Positions 14,589-22,836 of a DNA stretch of 33,838 bases are shown piece after piece. The notes under the pieces were generated by a model, which ran no database searches, was not told where the DNA came from, and saw only the letters and a program-made list of their open reading frames with translations. Made by a program: the position numbers and the translations under genes. How positions within the stretch are numbered: the stretch's first letter is position 1; each line of letters starts with the position of its first letter. Source of the DNA: an uncultured Eggerthellaceae bacterium (GTDB lineage Bacteria; Actinomycetota; Coriobacteriia; Coriobacteriales; Eggerthellaceae); NCBI GenBank assembly GCA_910580205.1, contig CAJTVP010000020.1:1-33838 (forward strand), given 5' to 3'.

Positions 14589-17150
14589 CTAGCGGACCAC
14601 CAGGTTGACGAGCCGTCCAGGAACCACGATCTCCTTCACCACCGTCTTCCCGGCCAGCGCCTGCTCCACCGCCGCGCGCGCCGCAGACAAGATCTCCTCA
14701 TCTGCCGCATCCGCGCCCACGGTGATGCGCGCCTTCACCTTGCCGTTCAGCTGCACGGCAAGCTCCACCTCGTCCCCCTTCGCCAGCTCCGGGTCGAACT
14801 CCGGCCACGGTTGGGTGTGCACGGAGCTCTCCGGATGTCCGAGCGCCGTCTGCCAGAGCTCTTCGGCCCAGTGAGGCGCGATGGGCGCCAACAGCTTCAC
14901 CAGCGTCTCGGCCACGTCCCGGCAAAGCGGGCCGCCCGTTTCACACTGGACCCGATGCTCGGCGGGGCGCAGGCGAAGGAACGCGCCTGTGGCGTTCGCC
15001 AGCTCCATGATGGCCGCCAGCGCCGTGTTGTAGGTGTTCCGCTGGATGTCCTCGGTCACTTTGCCCACCACGCGGTGCCGCTCGCGCTTCATGGCCATGG
15101 CGAGCTCATGCGCCTTGGATGCGTCGGCCTGCGGATCGAACAGCGTCTGGTCTCCGGCCTCCCCAACCAGATCCCACACCATGCGCCACACGCGATTCAG
15201 GAACTTCTCCATGCCCGCCAGGCCATCTTCGTTCCAGAGCTTCTCCTTGTCCGGCGGCCCCATGAACAGCATGGCCGCGCGCACCGCATCCGCGCCGTAG
15301 GTCTTGATCATCTCTTCGGGCGACACCACGTTGCCCTTGGACTTGCTCATGACATCCCCGTGCGCGTCCAGCACCATGCCCTGACAGAGCAGATTCGTGA
15401 ACGGCTCATCGAAATCAAGCAGCCCCATGTCGCGCAGGACCTTCGTATAGAAACGGCTGTAGAGCAGATGCAGGATGGCGTGCTCGATGCCGCCGATGTA
15501 CTGATCCACCGGCATCCACGCGTTCGCCACCTCCGACTTGAACGGCGCGCGATCATTGTGCGGATCGCAATAGCGCATGTAGTACCAGCTGGAGCACGTG
15601 AACGTGTCCATGGTGTCCGTCTCGCGCTTCGCCGGACCGCCGCAGACAGGGCACGTGGTGTTCGCGAACCCAGCGTGCGTGGCCAGCGTCTCACCGGCAG
15701 CCAGATCTATGTCCTCCGGCAGGCGCACCGGCAGGTCCTCCTCCGGCACCGGCACCACGCCGCAGCTGGGGCAATGGATGGCCGGGATGGGGTTTCCCCA
15801 GTAGCGCTGGCGGCTGATGAGCCAATCGCGCAGACGGAACTCCACCGTGCGCGTGCCTTTGCCCGCGCGCTCAAGAGCTTCCACGATGGCCGCTTCGCCC
15901 TCCGAATGCTTGCCTCCGCGCAGACCCGTGAACTCGCCGGATTGCACCAAGACGCCCTCCGCGTCGAAGGCCTCCGGCCAATCCACGGACGTCACCTGGC
16001 GGTCGCGCACATCTTTCAACTCAGCGTATTGCGGATCGTCCTCCGGCAGGATGATCGGGATGATGGACAGATCGTACTTGCGCGCGAACTCGAAGTCGCG
16101 CTGGTCGCCGCAGGGCACAGCCATGACCGCGCCCGTGCCGTAATCCGCCACGATGTAGTCAGCCACCCAAACAGGCACCTGCTCCCCGTTCACAGGGTTC
16201 AGCACATAGCGCCCGGTGAACACGCCATGCTTCTCGTGATCCCCCTGGGCGCGCTCAACGGCGCTCACCTTCGCCGAGGCCTCCACCAGCTCGGCCACGG
16301 CCTGCTCCTGTCCGGTGCCGCGAACCAGATCCTCCAGGCCGGCGTATTCCGGCGCCAGCACGAAGAAGGAGCAGCCGAACAGCGTGTCCGCGCGCGTGGT
16401 GAACACGGTGATGCTCTCTCCGCTGGGCGCTCCGTCCAGACCGACCACCTCGAAGTCCACGTGCGCGCCCTCCGAACGGCCGATCCAGTTCGCCTGCTGC
16501 TGCTTCACGTTCTCCGGCCAGCCGGGCAGCTTGTCCAGATCATCCAGCAGCTCCTGGGCGTAATCCGTGATCTTGAAGTACCACTGCGTGAGGTCCCGGC
16601 GCTCCACCTCGGAGTCGCACCGCCAGCACCGGCCCTGGATGACCTGCTCGTTCGCCAGCACCGTGCCGCAATCCGGACACCAGTTCACCGGGTTGTTCTT
16701 GCGCTCCACCAGGCCGCGCTCCCAGAACTTCAGGAAGATCCACTGGCCCCAGCGGTAATACTCCGGATCGCACGCGCTCACGGTGCGGTCCCAATCGTAA
16801 GAGAAACCCATGCGCTTGAAGCTTTCACGCTGGGTGTCTATGTTCTCGTACGTCCAAATGGCCGGATGCGAATGATGCTTGATGGCCGCGTTCTCCGCCG
16901 GCAGCCCGAACGCGTCCCATCCCATCGGATGCAGCACGTTGTACCCGTTCATGCGGGAGAAGCGCGCCACCACGTCCCCGTAGGTGTAATTGCTCACGTG
17001 GCCCATGTGGATGTCGCCGGAAGGGTATGGCAGCATCTCCAGCACGTACTTGCGCGGCGCGTCTGACTGCTCGTCAACGGTGTAGAGCCCCTCTTCCTCC
17101 CATTTCAGCTGGAGGCGCGGCTCTATCTCGTGCGGATCGTACTCTTTCAT
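14589..17150 (-). CDS. leuS: Leucyl-tRNA synthetase
   Basis: Charges tRNA-Leu with leucine. The 853 residues carry the class I motifs HMGH (in YPSGDIHMGHVSNYTYGD) and KMSKS in the form VMSKSKGNVVSPEEM. A full CP1 editing domain is present (TTRADTLFGCSFFV, then GTGAVMAVPCGDQRDFEF), as are zinc-type cysteine pairs (NWCPDCGTVL, CWRCDSE, and HCPSCG, CPVCGGP). Length is normal for bacteria. ATG 17150 follows GGAAGG. It ends one base before the SanA-like gene. Upstream, 17151-17237 holds only a possible TAGCAT-like -10 box; no T-box leader is visible. Confidence 0.98.
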   Translation of the reverse strand: MKEYDPHEIEPRLQLKWEEEGLYTVDEQSDAPRKYVLEMLPYPSGDIHMGHVSNYTYGDVVARFSRMNGYNVLHPMGWDAFGLPAENAAIKHHSHPAIWTYENIDTQRESFKRMGFSYDWDRTVSACDPEYYRWGQWIFLKFWERGLVERKNNPVNWCPDCGTVLANEQVIQGRCWRCDSEVERRDLTQWYFKITDYAQELLDDLDKLPGWPENVKQQQANWIGRSEGAHVDFEVVGLDGAPSGESITVFTTRADTLFGCSFFVLAPEYAGLEDLVRGTGQEQAVAELVEASAKVSAVERAQGDHEKHGVFTGRYVLNPVNGEQVPVWVADYIVADYGTGAVMAVPCGDQRDFEFARKYDLSIIPIILPEDDPQYAELKDVRDRQVTSVDWPEAFDAEGVLVQSGEFTGLRGGKHSEGEAAIVEALERAGKGTRTVEFRLRDWLISRQRYWGNPIPAIHCPSCGVVPVPEEDLPVRLPEDIDLAAGETLATHAGFANTTCPVCGGPAKRETDTMDTFTCSSWYYMRYCDPHNDRAPFKSEVANAWMPVDQYIGGIEHAILHLLYSRFYTKVLRDMGLLDFDEPFTNLLCQGMVLDAHGDVMSKSKGNVVSPEEMIKTYGADAVRAAMLFMGPPDKEKLWNEDGLAGMEKFLNRVWRMVWDLVGEAGDQTLFDPQADASKAHELAMAMKRERHRVVGKVTEDIQRNTYNTALAAIMELANATGAFLRLRPAEHRVQCETGGPLCRDVAETLVKLLAPIAPHWAEELWQTALGHPESSVHTQPWPEFDPELAKGDEVELAVQLNGKVKARITVGADAADEEILSAARAAVEQALAGKTVVKEIVVPGRLVNLVVR

Positions 17151-17237
17151 GCGAATGCCTTCCGAACGCGGTGCCTGGGATCAGCCCTCTGCGCGGGCAT
17201 GGCACCGGCGAAGAGGGGCATGGGTCAACCGAGTATG

Positions 17238-18017
17238 CTACCACACGGAGGGGTCCGGAACCACAGGGCGCCAATCCATCGAAGGCGGCATGCATGAGGC
17301 GTATTTCCGAGCGCGCGGATCGAAGCGCAGCACCGGGATAACACCGGAAAACTCCGTGGAACCATCTATATGATAATGGCTCTGCCCGTCCCAGAACACG
17401 TCATGGAAATCCGGGTCATTCGCCAAGTGATAAGAGCACGTCCCTGTGTGCCCCGCCACGATGTCCTTGTGAAACGCCCCCTGCGTGGGCGGGAACTTGC
17501 CCGTGAGCAGATTCGCATCCGTCCCCAGCGCCCACGTCTCCCCCGCCTCCTCATCCACGCCCGCATGGACGAAGATCTGGTCCTCCGTCTCATAGAAGAG
17601 CGGCAACGAGCGAAGCCAAGCGATCACCTCTTCGTCCTTGAAATCCGTAGGCTGCTCGACGGGGACCAGGAGCATGCTGAAGTCGAAGAGGCCGCCGTCT
17701 TCCGCATCCGCGCCGTCGAAACCGCGATTCTCTTCGAACGAAGCGTCATCAAGCCCTCCGAACGGGCCTTCCTCCACCGGCACGCCACGCTCCTCCAGGA
17801 ACATGAGCTCATGGTTGCCTGCAAGGGCGATCACTTGGTCCGGATGCTCTTGCTGCAGCTCCATGATGGCGCGGAACGCTTCGGGGCGAGCGTGGTCGTG
17901 GTCGATGTAGTCGCCCAGCAACACGAGCTTCGTCTCCGGGTCAGAGAAGTCCACCACCGAAAGCGCCTGATCGAACGCGTCCAGGCACCCGTGGATGTCA
18001 GATATGGCGTAGATCAT
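17238..18017 (-). CDS. Calcineurin-like metallophosphatase
   Basis: Protein of 259 residues of the serine/threonine phosphatase and ApaH/PrpE-like group. Metal-binding blocks in order are D7-x-H9 (SDIHG), G35-D36 (LLGDYIDH), N68-H69 (AGNHE), then FVHAGVD and VAGHTG. The usual GDYIDR has H40 instead of R. An insertion rich in Asp/Glu/Gly/Phe (about 80-115) is not typical. Substrate is unknown; protein phosphate or diadenosine polyphosphates are possible. It starts 5 nt after the SanA-like gene and belongs to the same transcript, ending 87 nt before leuS. Confidence 0.88.
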   Translation of the reverse strand: MIYAISDIHGCLDAFDQALSVVDFSDPETKLVLLGDYIDHDHARPEAFRAIMELQQEHPDQVIALAGNHELMFLEERGVPVEEGPFGGLDDASFEENRGFDGADAEDGGLFDFSMLLVPVEQPTDFKDEEVIAWLRSLPLFYETEDQIFVHAGVDEEAGETWALGTDANLLTGKFPPTQGAFHKDIVAGHTGTCSYHLANDPDFHDVFWDGQSHYHIDGSTEFSGVIPVLRFDPRARKYASCMPPSMDWRPVVPDPSVW

Positions 18018-18022
18018 GAGGG

Positions 18023-18760
18023 TCAGCCGTCTGTGACGTTGCCGGATTGATTCAAGCTGATGGGTTCGCCGCCGAAGGTGGGAGGCGCCTCCGTCAGCAC
18101 CTGGATGAAGTCCTTAGACCGGGCCGGGATCTCCCGCAAATCCCACATCAGCTGCTGTTCGAAAACGTGGCGATCCGCCGGCACGCCCACAGCATCCAGT
18201 CCCACGCCTAAAGCGTCATAGAGCGCCCGGTACATATGGTACGTCTGCGTTGACACCGCGACGCGCTCCGCGCCGAACACGTTCTTCGCGCGGTGCATGG
18301 TCTCGTAGGTGGAGAAGCCCGCGTGGTCGCAGAAGATGTCGTCTGCCGGCACGCCTCGGTCCACGGCGTACTGCTTCATAGCCTGCACCTCGTTGTAGGG
18401 GATGGTGCCATGATCGCCGCTCATGATGATCTTCGGCGCAGCGCCGGCGTTGTACAGCTCGATCGCGTTGTCCAGGCGGTCTTTCAGGATGTCCGATGGC
18501 GTGCCGTCAGGTTTGACGAACGCGCCAAGCACGATGATGGCGTCAGCGTTGCGATCGGCGACCTGTTCTTGGGTGACCATGCGCTCAGAGGCCGTCCCCA
18601 TCACCACCGCGTTCGTAGCGCCGATGAAGATGGCCCCGGCCGCGATGCAGCAGAGCGCCACGATGACCACGACCCGAAGGGCGCGGCTGCGCTTCCAAAG
18701 GGAGCGCTTTTCGGCGGTATGCGCACCGTGTGCCATGGCTCTATGATAGCCCAAAGTCAT
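18023..18760 (-). CDS. SanA/YdcF-like DUF218 membrane protein, paralogue 2
   Basis: Protein of 245 residues with a basic N-terminus, one membrane anchor (about 29-50) and an extracytoplasmic DUF218 domain. It is clearly a copy of the protein at 13943-14587: both share ADAI-VLGA, PDG-PSDIL-DRL, SGD, DHAG and Q-YH-YRAL. The start ATG overlaps the rsgA stop as ATGA, so translation is coupled. Family members influence cell-envelope barrier function; the biochemistry is unresolved. It has a 20-residue C-terminal extension that paralogue 1 lacks. Confidence 0.87.
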   Translation of the reverse strand: MTLGYHRAMAHGAHTAEKRSLWKRSRALRVVVIVALCCIAAGAIFIGATNAVVMGTASERMVTQEQVADRNADAIIVLGAFVKPDGTPSDILKDRLDNAIELYNAGAAPKIIMSGDHGTIPYNEVQAMKQYAVDRGVPADDIFCDHAGFSTYETMHRAKNVFGAERVAVSTQTYHMYRALYDALGVGLDAVGVPADRHVFEQQLMWDLREIPARSKDFIQVLTEAPPTFGGEPISLNQSGNVTDG

Positions 18761-19692
18761 CGCCAGGACTGCTGCTCCAAGCGCGCTTGGGTCTCACGCA
18801 GCTCATCCCGCAAGCTCACGTAAGAAGACAGCCGCTCCGGGGCCAGCTCGCCCGCCTCCACGGCCGCGCGCACCGCGCAGCCCGGCTCCGCCCCATGATC
18901 GCAATCGCGGAACCGGCACTCCTGCGCCAGCCCGACCACATCCGCGAACGCCGCTTCGATGCCGCGCTCCGCATCCCAGAGCCCCATGCCGCGCACACCC
19001 GGCATATCCACGATGCGGCCCCCGTTCGGCAGCGCGACCATCTCACGGGACACGGTCGTGTGCCGTCCCTTGCCGTCACCCTCGCGCACGCGCCCGGTCG
19101 CCAGCGCCTCCCATCCCGCCAGCCGGTTGATGAGCGTGGACTTCCCCGCCCCTGACTGCCCCATGAGCACCGCTGTCTGTCCGGGCTGGATCATGGCCGC
19201 CACGCGGTCAAGCGCCCCCTCATCTCCCTTGCCCTCCGCGAGCACCGGCACCTCCGGCCCCACGATGGACTGCACCTGCGCCAACTCCTGTGCGCGCACG
19301 TCTTCATCCACAAGATCCGCCTTCGTGAGCAGCACCGACACCGCCGCTCCCGTCTCGAACGCCAGCACCAGCTCTCGCTCAAGCCGGCGAAGATTCAACC
19401 GCGTCAGCGGCTGCACCACGAATATGAGGTCGAAATTGGCAGCCATGACCTGCCCGCACGTGCGCTCACGAGGATCGCGCCGCATCAACCGCGTGCGCCG
19501 CGGCAGAATCTCTGAGATGACGCACACCTGGTGCGCATCCGGCTGCTCCACCGTCACTTCGTCCCCGATGACCGCGCGCTCTTCGCCATGCTTCACCAGA
19601 TCCGTGGCATGTTCGCAGCGAACGCGCTGGCCGTCCTCCAGCTCCACCAGGGGCAGCGACCGATCCAGCTTGACCACGGTGCCTCGCGTCAC
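18757..19692 (-). CDS. rsgA: Ribosome small-subunit GTPase RsgA
   Basis: Circularly permuted GTPase that helps mature the 30S subunit. The 311 residues begin with an OB-fold (about 1-75), then G4 TKAD (123-126), the G1 P-loop GQSGAGKST (178-186), G3 DMPG (229-232), and a C-terminal zinc site (C259, C264, H266, C272). The motif order G4-G1-G3 is diagnostic. GTG 19692 overlaps the stop of the lipoprotein gene as GTGA and is preceded by GGAGAGGG. Its own stop overlaps the SanA-like start. Tight coupling suggests that these genes are expressed as one unit. Confidence 0.96.
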   Translation of the reverse strand: MTRGTVVKLDRSLPLVELEDGQRVRCEHATDLVKHGEERAVIGDEVTVEQPDAHQVCVISEILPRRTRLMRRDPRERTCGQVMAANFDLIFVVQPLTRLNLRRLERELVLAFETGAAVSVLLTKADLVDEDVRAQELAQVQSIVGPEVPVLAEGKGDEGALDRVAAMIQPGQTAVLMGQSGAGKSTLINRLAGWEALATGRVREGDGKGRHTTVSREMVALPNGGRIVDMPGVRGMGLWDAERGIEAAFADVVGLAQECRFRDCDHGAEPGCAVRAAVEAGELAPERLSSYVSLRDELRETQARLEQQSWR

Positions 19693-20321
19693 AATTCCCT
19701 CTCCTGAAGCCGACGGAACGCCAACATGAGCCCCAAGCCCACCAGGACCAGAAGGATGCCCGGAACGACTTGCGACATATTGAAAGGCGGGGTGATCTCA
19801 TACCCTTTCGCCACCACTTCCACACTGGTCGCATGCAGGTCTGAAAGGCCCTCGTGATCCGCGCACGCCAGATTGAACGTTCCGCGCACTTGGAGCGTGG
19901 TCCCGTGACGGCCATACGCCCCGTACGTGTCGATCGCATCGGAAGTGCGGGCGCTCAGGTAGACCGACACCTCCGCATAGGTCCCATCCACCGCCTCCAG
20001 CGTGATCCAGCTGTACGCGGGGTCCTTCTCAGAGATCACGCGATCGCCCACCACTTCGCCGACCACCTGCACCGTCTGGCCATCCATGTAGGAATCCGCG
20101 CTCTCCAAAGACTTGATCGTAGCGTCGTAGATGAACGAGCTGTCCGGCAACTGGGACGGATTCAGCCGATTCTCCACCGGCGTTTCCTGGCCTTGCGCGC
20201 CACCGCCCTGCGGGCTGTCTTCCGGCAAGTCTTCGGGAGAGCAGCCGGTGAAACCAAGGCATGCCGCCGTCAGCAGGGCCGCTGCGGTCAGTTTCGCCAG
20301 CTGTCGAACGCGCCGCCTCAT
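19689..20321 (-). CDS. Putative lipoprotein with OB-like domain and C-terminal membrane helix
   Basis: Protein of 210 residues. The N-terminus has a basic start, a hydrophobic core and a lipobox-like GFTGC with C27 as the probable lipidation site. A Gly/Gln/Pro-rich linker follows, then a domain of about 100 residues (DGQTVQVVGEVVGDRVISEK, then YSWITLEAVDG and LQVRGTFNLAC) resembling a tRNA_anti-like OB-fold, and a C-terminal transmembrane helix (about 183-203). The start ATG 20321 overlaps the trkH stop as ATGA; a longer frame upstream only re-reads trkH. Role unknown; anchored at both ends on the outer face of the membrane (inference). Confidence 0.8.
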   Translation of the reverse strand: MRRRVRQLAKLTAAALLTAACLGFTGCSPEDLPEDSPQGGGAQGQETPVENRLNPSQLPDSSFIYDATIKSLESADSYMDGQTVQVVGEVVGDRVISEKDPAYSWITLEAVDGTYAEVSVYLSARTSDAIDTYGAYGRHGTTLQVRGTFNLACADHEGLSDLHATSVEVVAKGYEITPPFNMSQVVPGILLVLVGLGLMLAFRRLQEREL

Positions 20322-21850
20322 GAAAGCGTCTCCGTTTGACGGGAGCGCGGGCGCGGCACGAGCGAAGCGATGACCTGCGCCACCAGCGCCAGCAGCGTGA
20401 TGAACTCCAAACGGCCGACCCACATCTGGAAGATGTAGAAGATCTCCAGCGTGGGCGGCATGCCCGGCGTGGCCAGGCCGGTGATGATGCCACCATTCGA
20501 CACCATGGCGATGGATTCGAAGATGGATTGCGTGGCGTCATATCCGTGCGCGATGCCCACCAGCGCGCCCACGATGTACGTGACCACATACAGGATGAAG
20601 ATGGTCATGGCCTCTTTGACTTCCGTGGACGTGAGGATGCGCCGACCGATGTGGATGTAGGACTCCACGACGCGCGCCGAATCCGGAGACACCGCTTGCT
20701 TCACCGTCTGCACGATGGATTTCGCGATGATCCCGATGCGATACATCTTGATGCCGCCGGTGGTCGACCCGGCCGAGCCGCCCGCGGCCATGAGCAACGC
20801 CAACGTCAAGAACGCGCCGCTTGAAAGCACGGCGAGCAGCTGATTCGGCGTGATGGTGGAGAAGCCCGTGGTCGTGAACGCGGACACGATCATGTACACG
20901 CCCCGACGCAGGATGGCGGGAAGATCAGCGAACAGCGTGCTGGCGGACAGCGATGCCACGAAGACCACGGTCATGACGGAGATCCAGATGAGCATCGTGC
21001 GCGTTTCGATGTCGCGGAAGAAGGTTCGCGTGTCGCCTCGCCAGATGCCGTAGTAGATCACGAAGCTGATGGAGCCCATGACCATGAGGACGATCGTGAC
21101 CATCTCCAGGAAGAACGAGTGGTAGTAAAGGATGGATTGCTGCATGGGCGCGAAGCCGCCGGTCACGAAGCCGGAGATGCTGACCCAGAGCGCTTGCAGG
21201 ATGGCGCGCGCCGGTTCGAAGCCTTGCAGGAGCAAAAGCGTTGAGAGCACGACGGTGGCGACGGCGATCACGATGGCCGTGATCTTCGCGATGAATTGCG
21301 TGGTCTGGATGACGTTCGGCACCACGTGTTCGCTGCGCGCCTCAGACGAATACAGCTGGCTGCCTGCGCTCTTGCCGAAGATACCCAGAGACAGCGCCAC
21401 CACGATCAACCCCAAGCCTCCCAGCAGGTGCATCATGAAACGCAGCATGTTGTCCGCGTAGGCCAGATGATCCAGATCCACGATCAACGACGCGCCCGTG
21501 GTGGTGATGCCGGACACGCCGTCGAAGAGCGCATCCAGGAACGTGGTGTAGTGGCCGGACAGATACAGCGGGATGGAGCAGAACACGCCCAGCACGATCC
21601 ACGCCAGGCCGACCACGGCCAGAGCCTGCTGGCGGTTCAGTCGTCCCGGTTGGATGCGGCAGAACCGCAGCGTGGCCCCGGCCACCAGCGCGATCCCGAT
21701 GGAGAAGAGATAGCGGCTCACGGCATCCCACTCTTGGAAGATGAGTCCCGTGACCAGCGGCACGGCCATGAGCACGGCTGACCACAGAATGAGCAGGCCC
21801 AGATAATGCCCGATGACGCGCAGGTCGTAGAACGTGAAGCGCTGCCACAT
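20318..21850 (-). CDS. trkH: TrkH-type potassium uptake channel subunit
   Basis: Membrane subunit of the Trk/Ktr potassium transporter, 510 residues with about ten hydrophobic segments. All four pore-filter segments are visible: SGITTTGASLI, SISGFVTGGFAPM, SAFTTTGFSTIT and VSNGGIITGLA, together with MAAGGSAGSTTGGIKM. ATG 21850 is preceded by GGAGATCAAGGG. The cytoplasmic NAD-binding partner TrkA is not in the window and must lie elsewhere if it exists. It follows a 72-residue membrane protein by 31 nt and is coupled to the lipoprotein gene. Confidence 0.95.
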   Translation of the reverse strand: MWQRFTFYDLRVIGHYLGLLILWSAVLMAVPLVTGLIFQEWDAVSRYLFSIGIALVAGATLRFCRIQPGRLNRQQALAVVGLAWIVLGVFCSIPLYLSGHYTTFLDALFDGVSGITTTGASLIVDLDHLAYADNMLRFMMHLLGGLGLIVVALSLGIFGKSAGSQLYSSEARSEHVVPNVIQTTQFIAKITAIVIAVATVVLSTLLLLQGFEPARAILQALWVSISGFVTGGFAPMQQSILYYHSFFLEMVTIVLMVMGSISFVIYYGIWRGDTRTFFRDIETRTMLIWISVMTVVFVASLSASTLFADLPAILRRGVYMIVSAFTTTGFSTITPNQLLAVLSSGAFLTLALLMAAGGSAGSTTGGIKMYRIGIIAKSIVQTVKQAVSPDSARVVESYIHIGRRILTSTEVKEAMTIFILYVVTYIVGALVGIAHGYDATQSIFESIAMVSNGGIITGLATPGMPPTLEIFYIFQMWVGRLEFITLLALVAQVIASLVPRPRSRQTETLS

Positions 21851-21881
21851 GGCCCTTGATCTCCGTCCCGTGCGTTGCCGC

Positions 21882-22100
21882 TTAAGCCGTCATGCCGATC
21901 AGCACGGCGAAAAGGCGGACGAAGAAGGTGATGGTCCAAAGCAGCACGATGAACGCGAGAATGGCCAGCACGACGGTGAACATGCCGGTGAACGCGTTGC
22001 GGAACGCCACGCTGAAGACGGCCGTCTCGCGCGGAGCCTCCGTTGATCCTTTCGCGGCGGCGCGGGCCCGCAGCGCGATGATTTTCCTCGGTTGCTTCAT
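21882..22100 (-). CDS. Small membrane protein preceding trkH
   Basis: Protein of 72 residues. A basic N-terminus (KQPRKIIALRARAAAK) is followed by a hydrophobic region from about 38 to the end, enough for one long or two short helices. No family is recognised. ATG 22100 is chosen because the longer frame upstream only mirrors the divergent phosphatase gene. No ribosome site precedes it; instead TATAAT lies 7 nt upstream, so the mRNA may begin at the ATG. It could be a small accessory subunit of TrkH, in the way KdpF accompanies KdpA (speculation). Confidence 0.65.
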   Translation of the reverse strand: MKQPRKIIALRARAAAKGSTEAPRETAVFSVAFRNAFTGMFTVVLAILAFIVLLWTITFFVRLFAVLIGMTA

Positions 22101-22107
22101 GGTGCGT

Positions 22108-22113
22108 ATTATA
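22108..22113 (-). promoter_or_regulatory. -10 box giving a leaderless transcript
   Basis: A perfect TATAAT on the minus strand with 7 nt between it and the ATG at 22100, which puts the start of transcription at or next to the start codon. No clear -35 box is seen. It would drive the six-gene trkH-rsgA cluster. Confidence 0.5.
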
Positions 22114-22151
22114 GGCATTCCACCAGCGAAGGCGCGGGCGAAGAGGTGCGC

Positions 22152-22157
22152 TATGAT
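22152..22157 (+). promoter_or_regulatory. -10 box of the HAD phosphatase gene
   Basis: TATGAT 25 nt upstream of the ATG at 22183, in the short gap divergent from the trkH cluster. The -35 region is weak. Confidence 0.45.
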
Positions 22158-22182
22158 GTTCGCACGCGACGAAAGGAAGCGC

Positions 22183-22836
22183 ATGAAGAAGTTCGATACG
22201 TTCATCTTCGATCTGGACGGCACTTTGCTGGACACCATCCCGGACCTGGTCCTGCTCACGAACTCCATCTTGACGGATCTGGGCTTCCCGGAGCGCACGC
22301 CAGAGGAGATCCTGAGCTTCGTGGGCTCGGGCGTCCGGCGGCTCATCTACTTGGCGCTCCCCGAAGGCGCCACGCCAGAGGAGCAAGAGCGCGCCATGGA
22401 TCTCTGGAACGCGCGCTTCCACGACTATTACCACCACACCACGCCCTTCCCCGGCATCCCGGAGATGCTGGATGAGCTGCGGGAGCGCCGCTGCGGCATC
22501 GGCGTGGTGTCCAACAAGCTGCAAGCGGGCGTGGATCTGATCATGAGCATCCGGCTGCCTGACAAAACGGACGTGATGTTCGGAGAGAGCGAGCTCATCC
22601 CGCGCAAGCCGGACCCCACGGGCATTGAAATGGCCATGCGGATGCTGAAAACGGCACCGGCGGACACCGTGTATGTGGGCGATTCGCCGGGGGATATCCT
22701 GGCAGCGCGCAACGCGGGCGTCTTCGCGGTGGCGGTCACCTGGGGCTATCACGAAAAACAGGACTTCGCTGCGGAGAACGCCGAACCGGATCTGTTCGTG
22801 GACACGCCTGAAGAGCTGCTGGAACTTGCGCGATAA
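22183..22836 (+). CDS. HAD-family phosphatase, phosphoglycolate phosphatase-like
   Basis: Protein of 217 residues of the haloacid dehalogenase superfamily. Motif I is FDLDGTLLDT near the N-terminus, motif II is VVSNK, motif III is the K of PRKPDP, and motif IV is VGDSPGD. A helical cap lies between motifs I and II, as in Gph and PpaX. It likely removes phosphate from phosphoglycolate or another small metabolite; substrate not certain. ATG 22183 follows GAAAGGAAG; the much longer frame upstream overlaps the divergent gene and is rejected. The next gene probably starts within its last codons. Confidence 0.9.
   Translation: MKKFDTFIFDLDGTLLDTIPDLVLLTNSILTDLGFPERTPEEILSFVGSGVRRLIYLALPEGATPEEQERAMDLWNARFHDYYHHTTPFPGIPEMLDELRERRCGIGVVSNKLQAGVDLIMSIRLPDKTDVMFGESELIPRKPDPTGIEMAMRMLKTAPADTVYVGDSPGDILAARNAGVFAVAVTWGYHEKQDFAAENAEPDLFVDTPEELLELAR

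Noticed and set aside
14535..17066. 843-codon open frame on the plus strand opposite leuS
   Set aside because: Shadow of leuS; His/Arg/Leu-rich, without any domain or ribosome site.
17151..17237. Possible T-box leader before leuS
   Set aside because: Too short, and the T-box core sequence and specifier stem are not visible.
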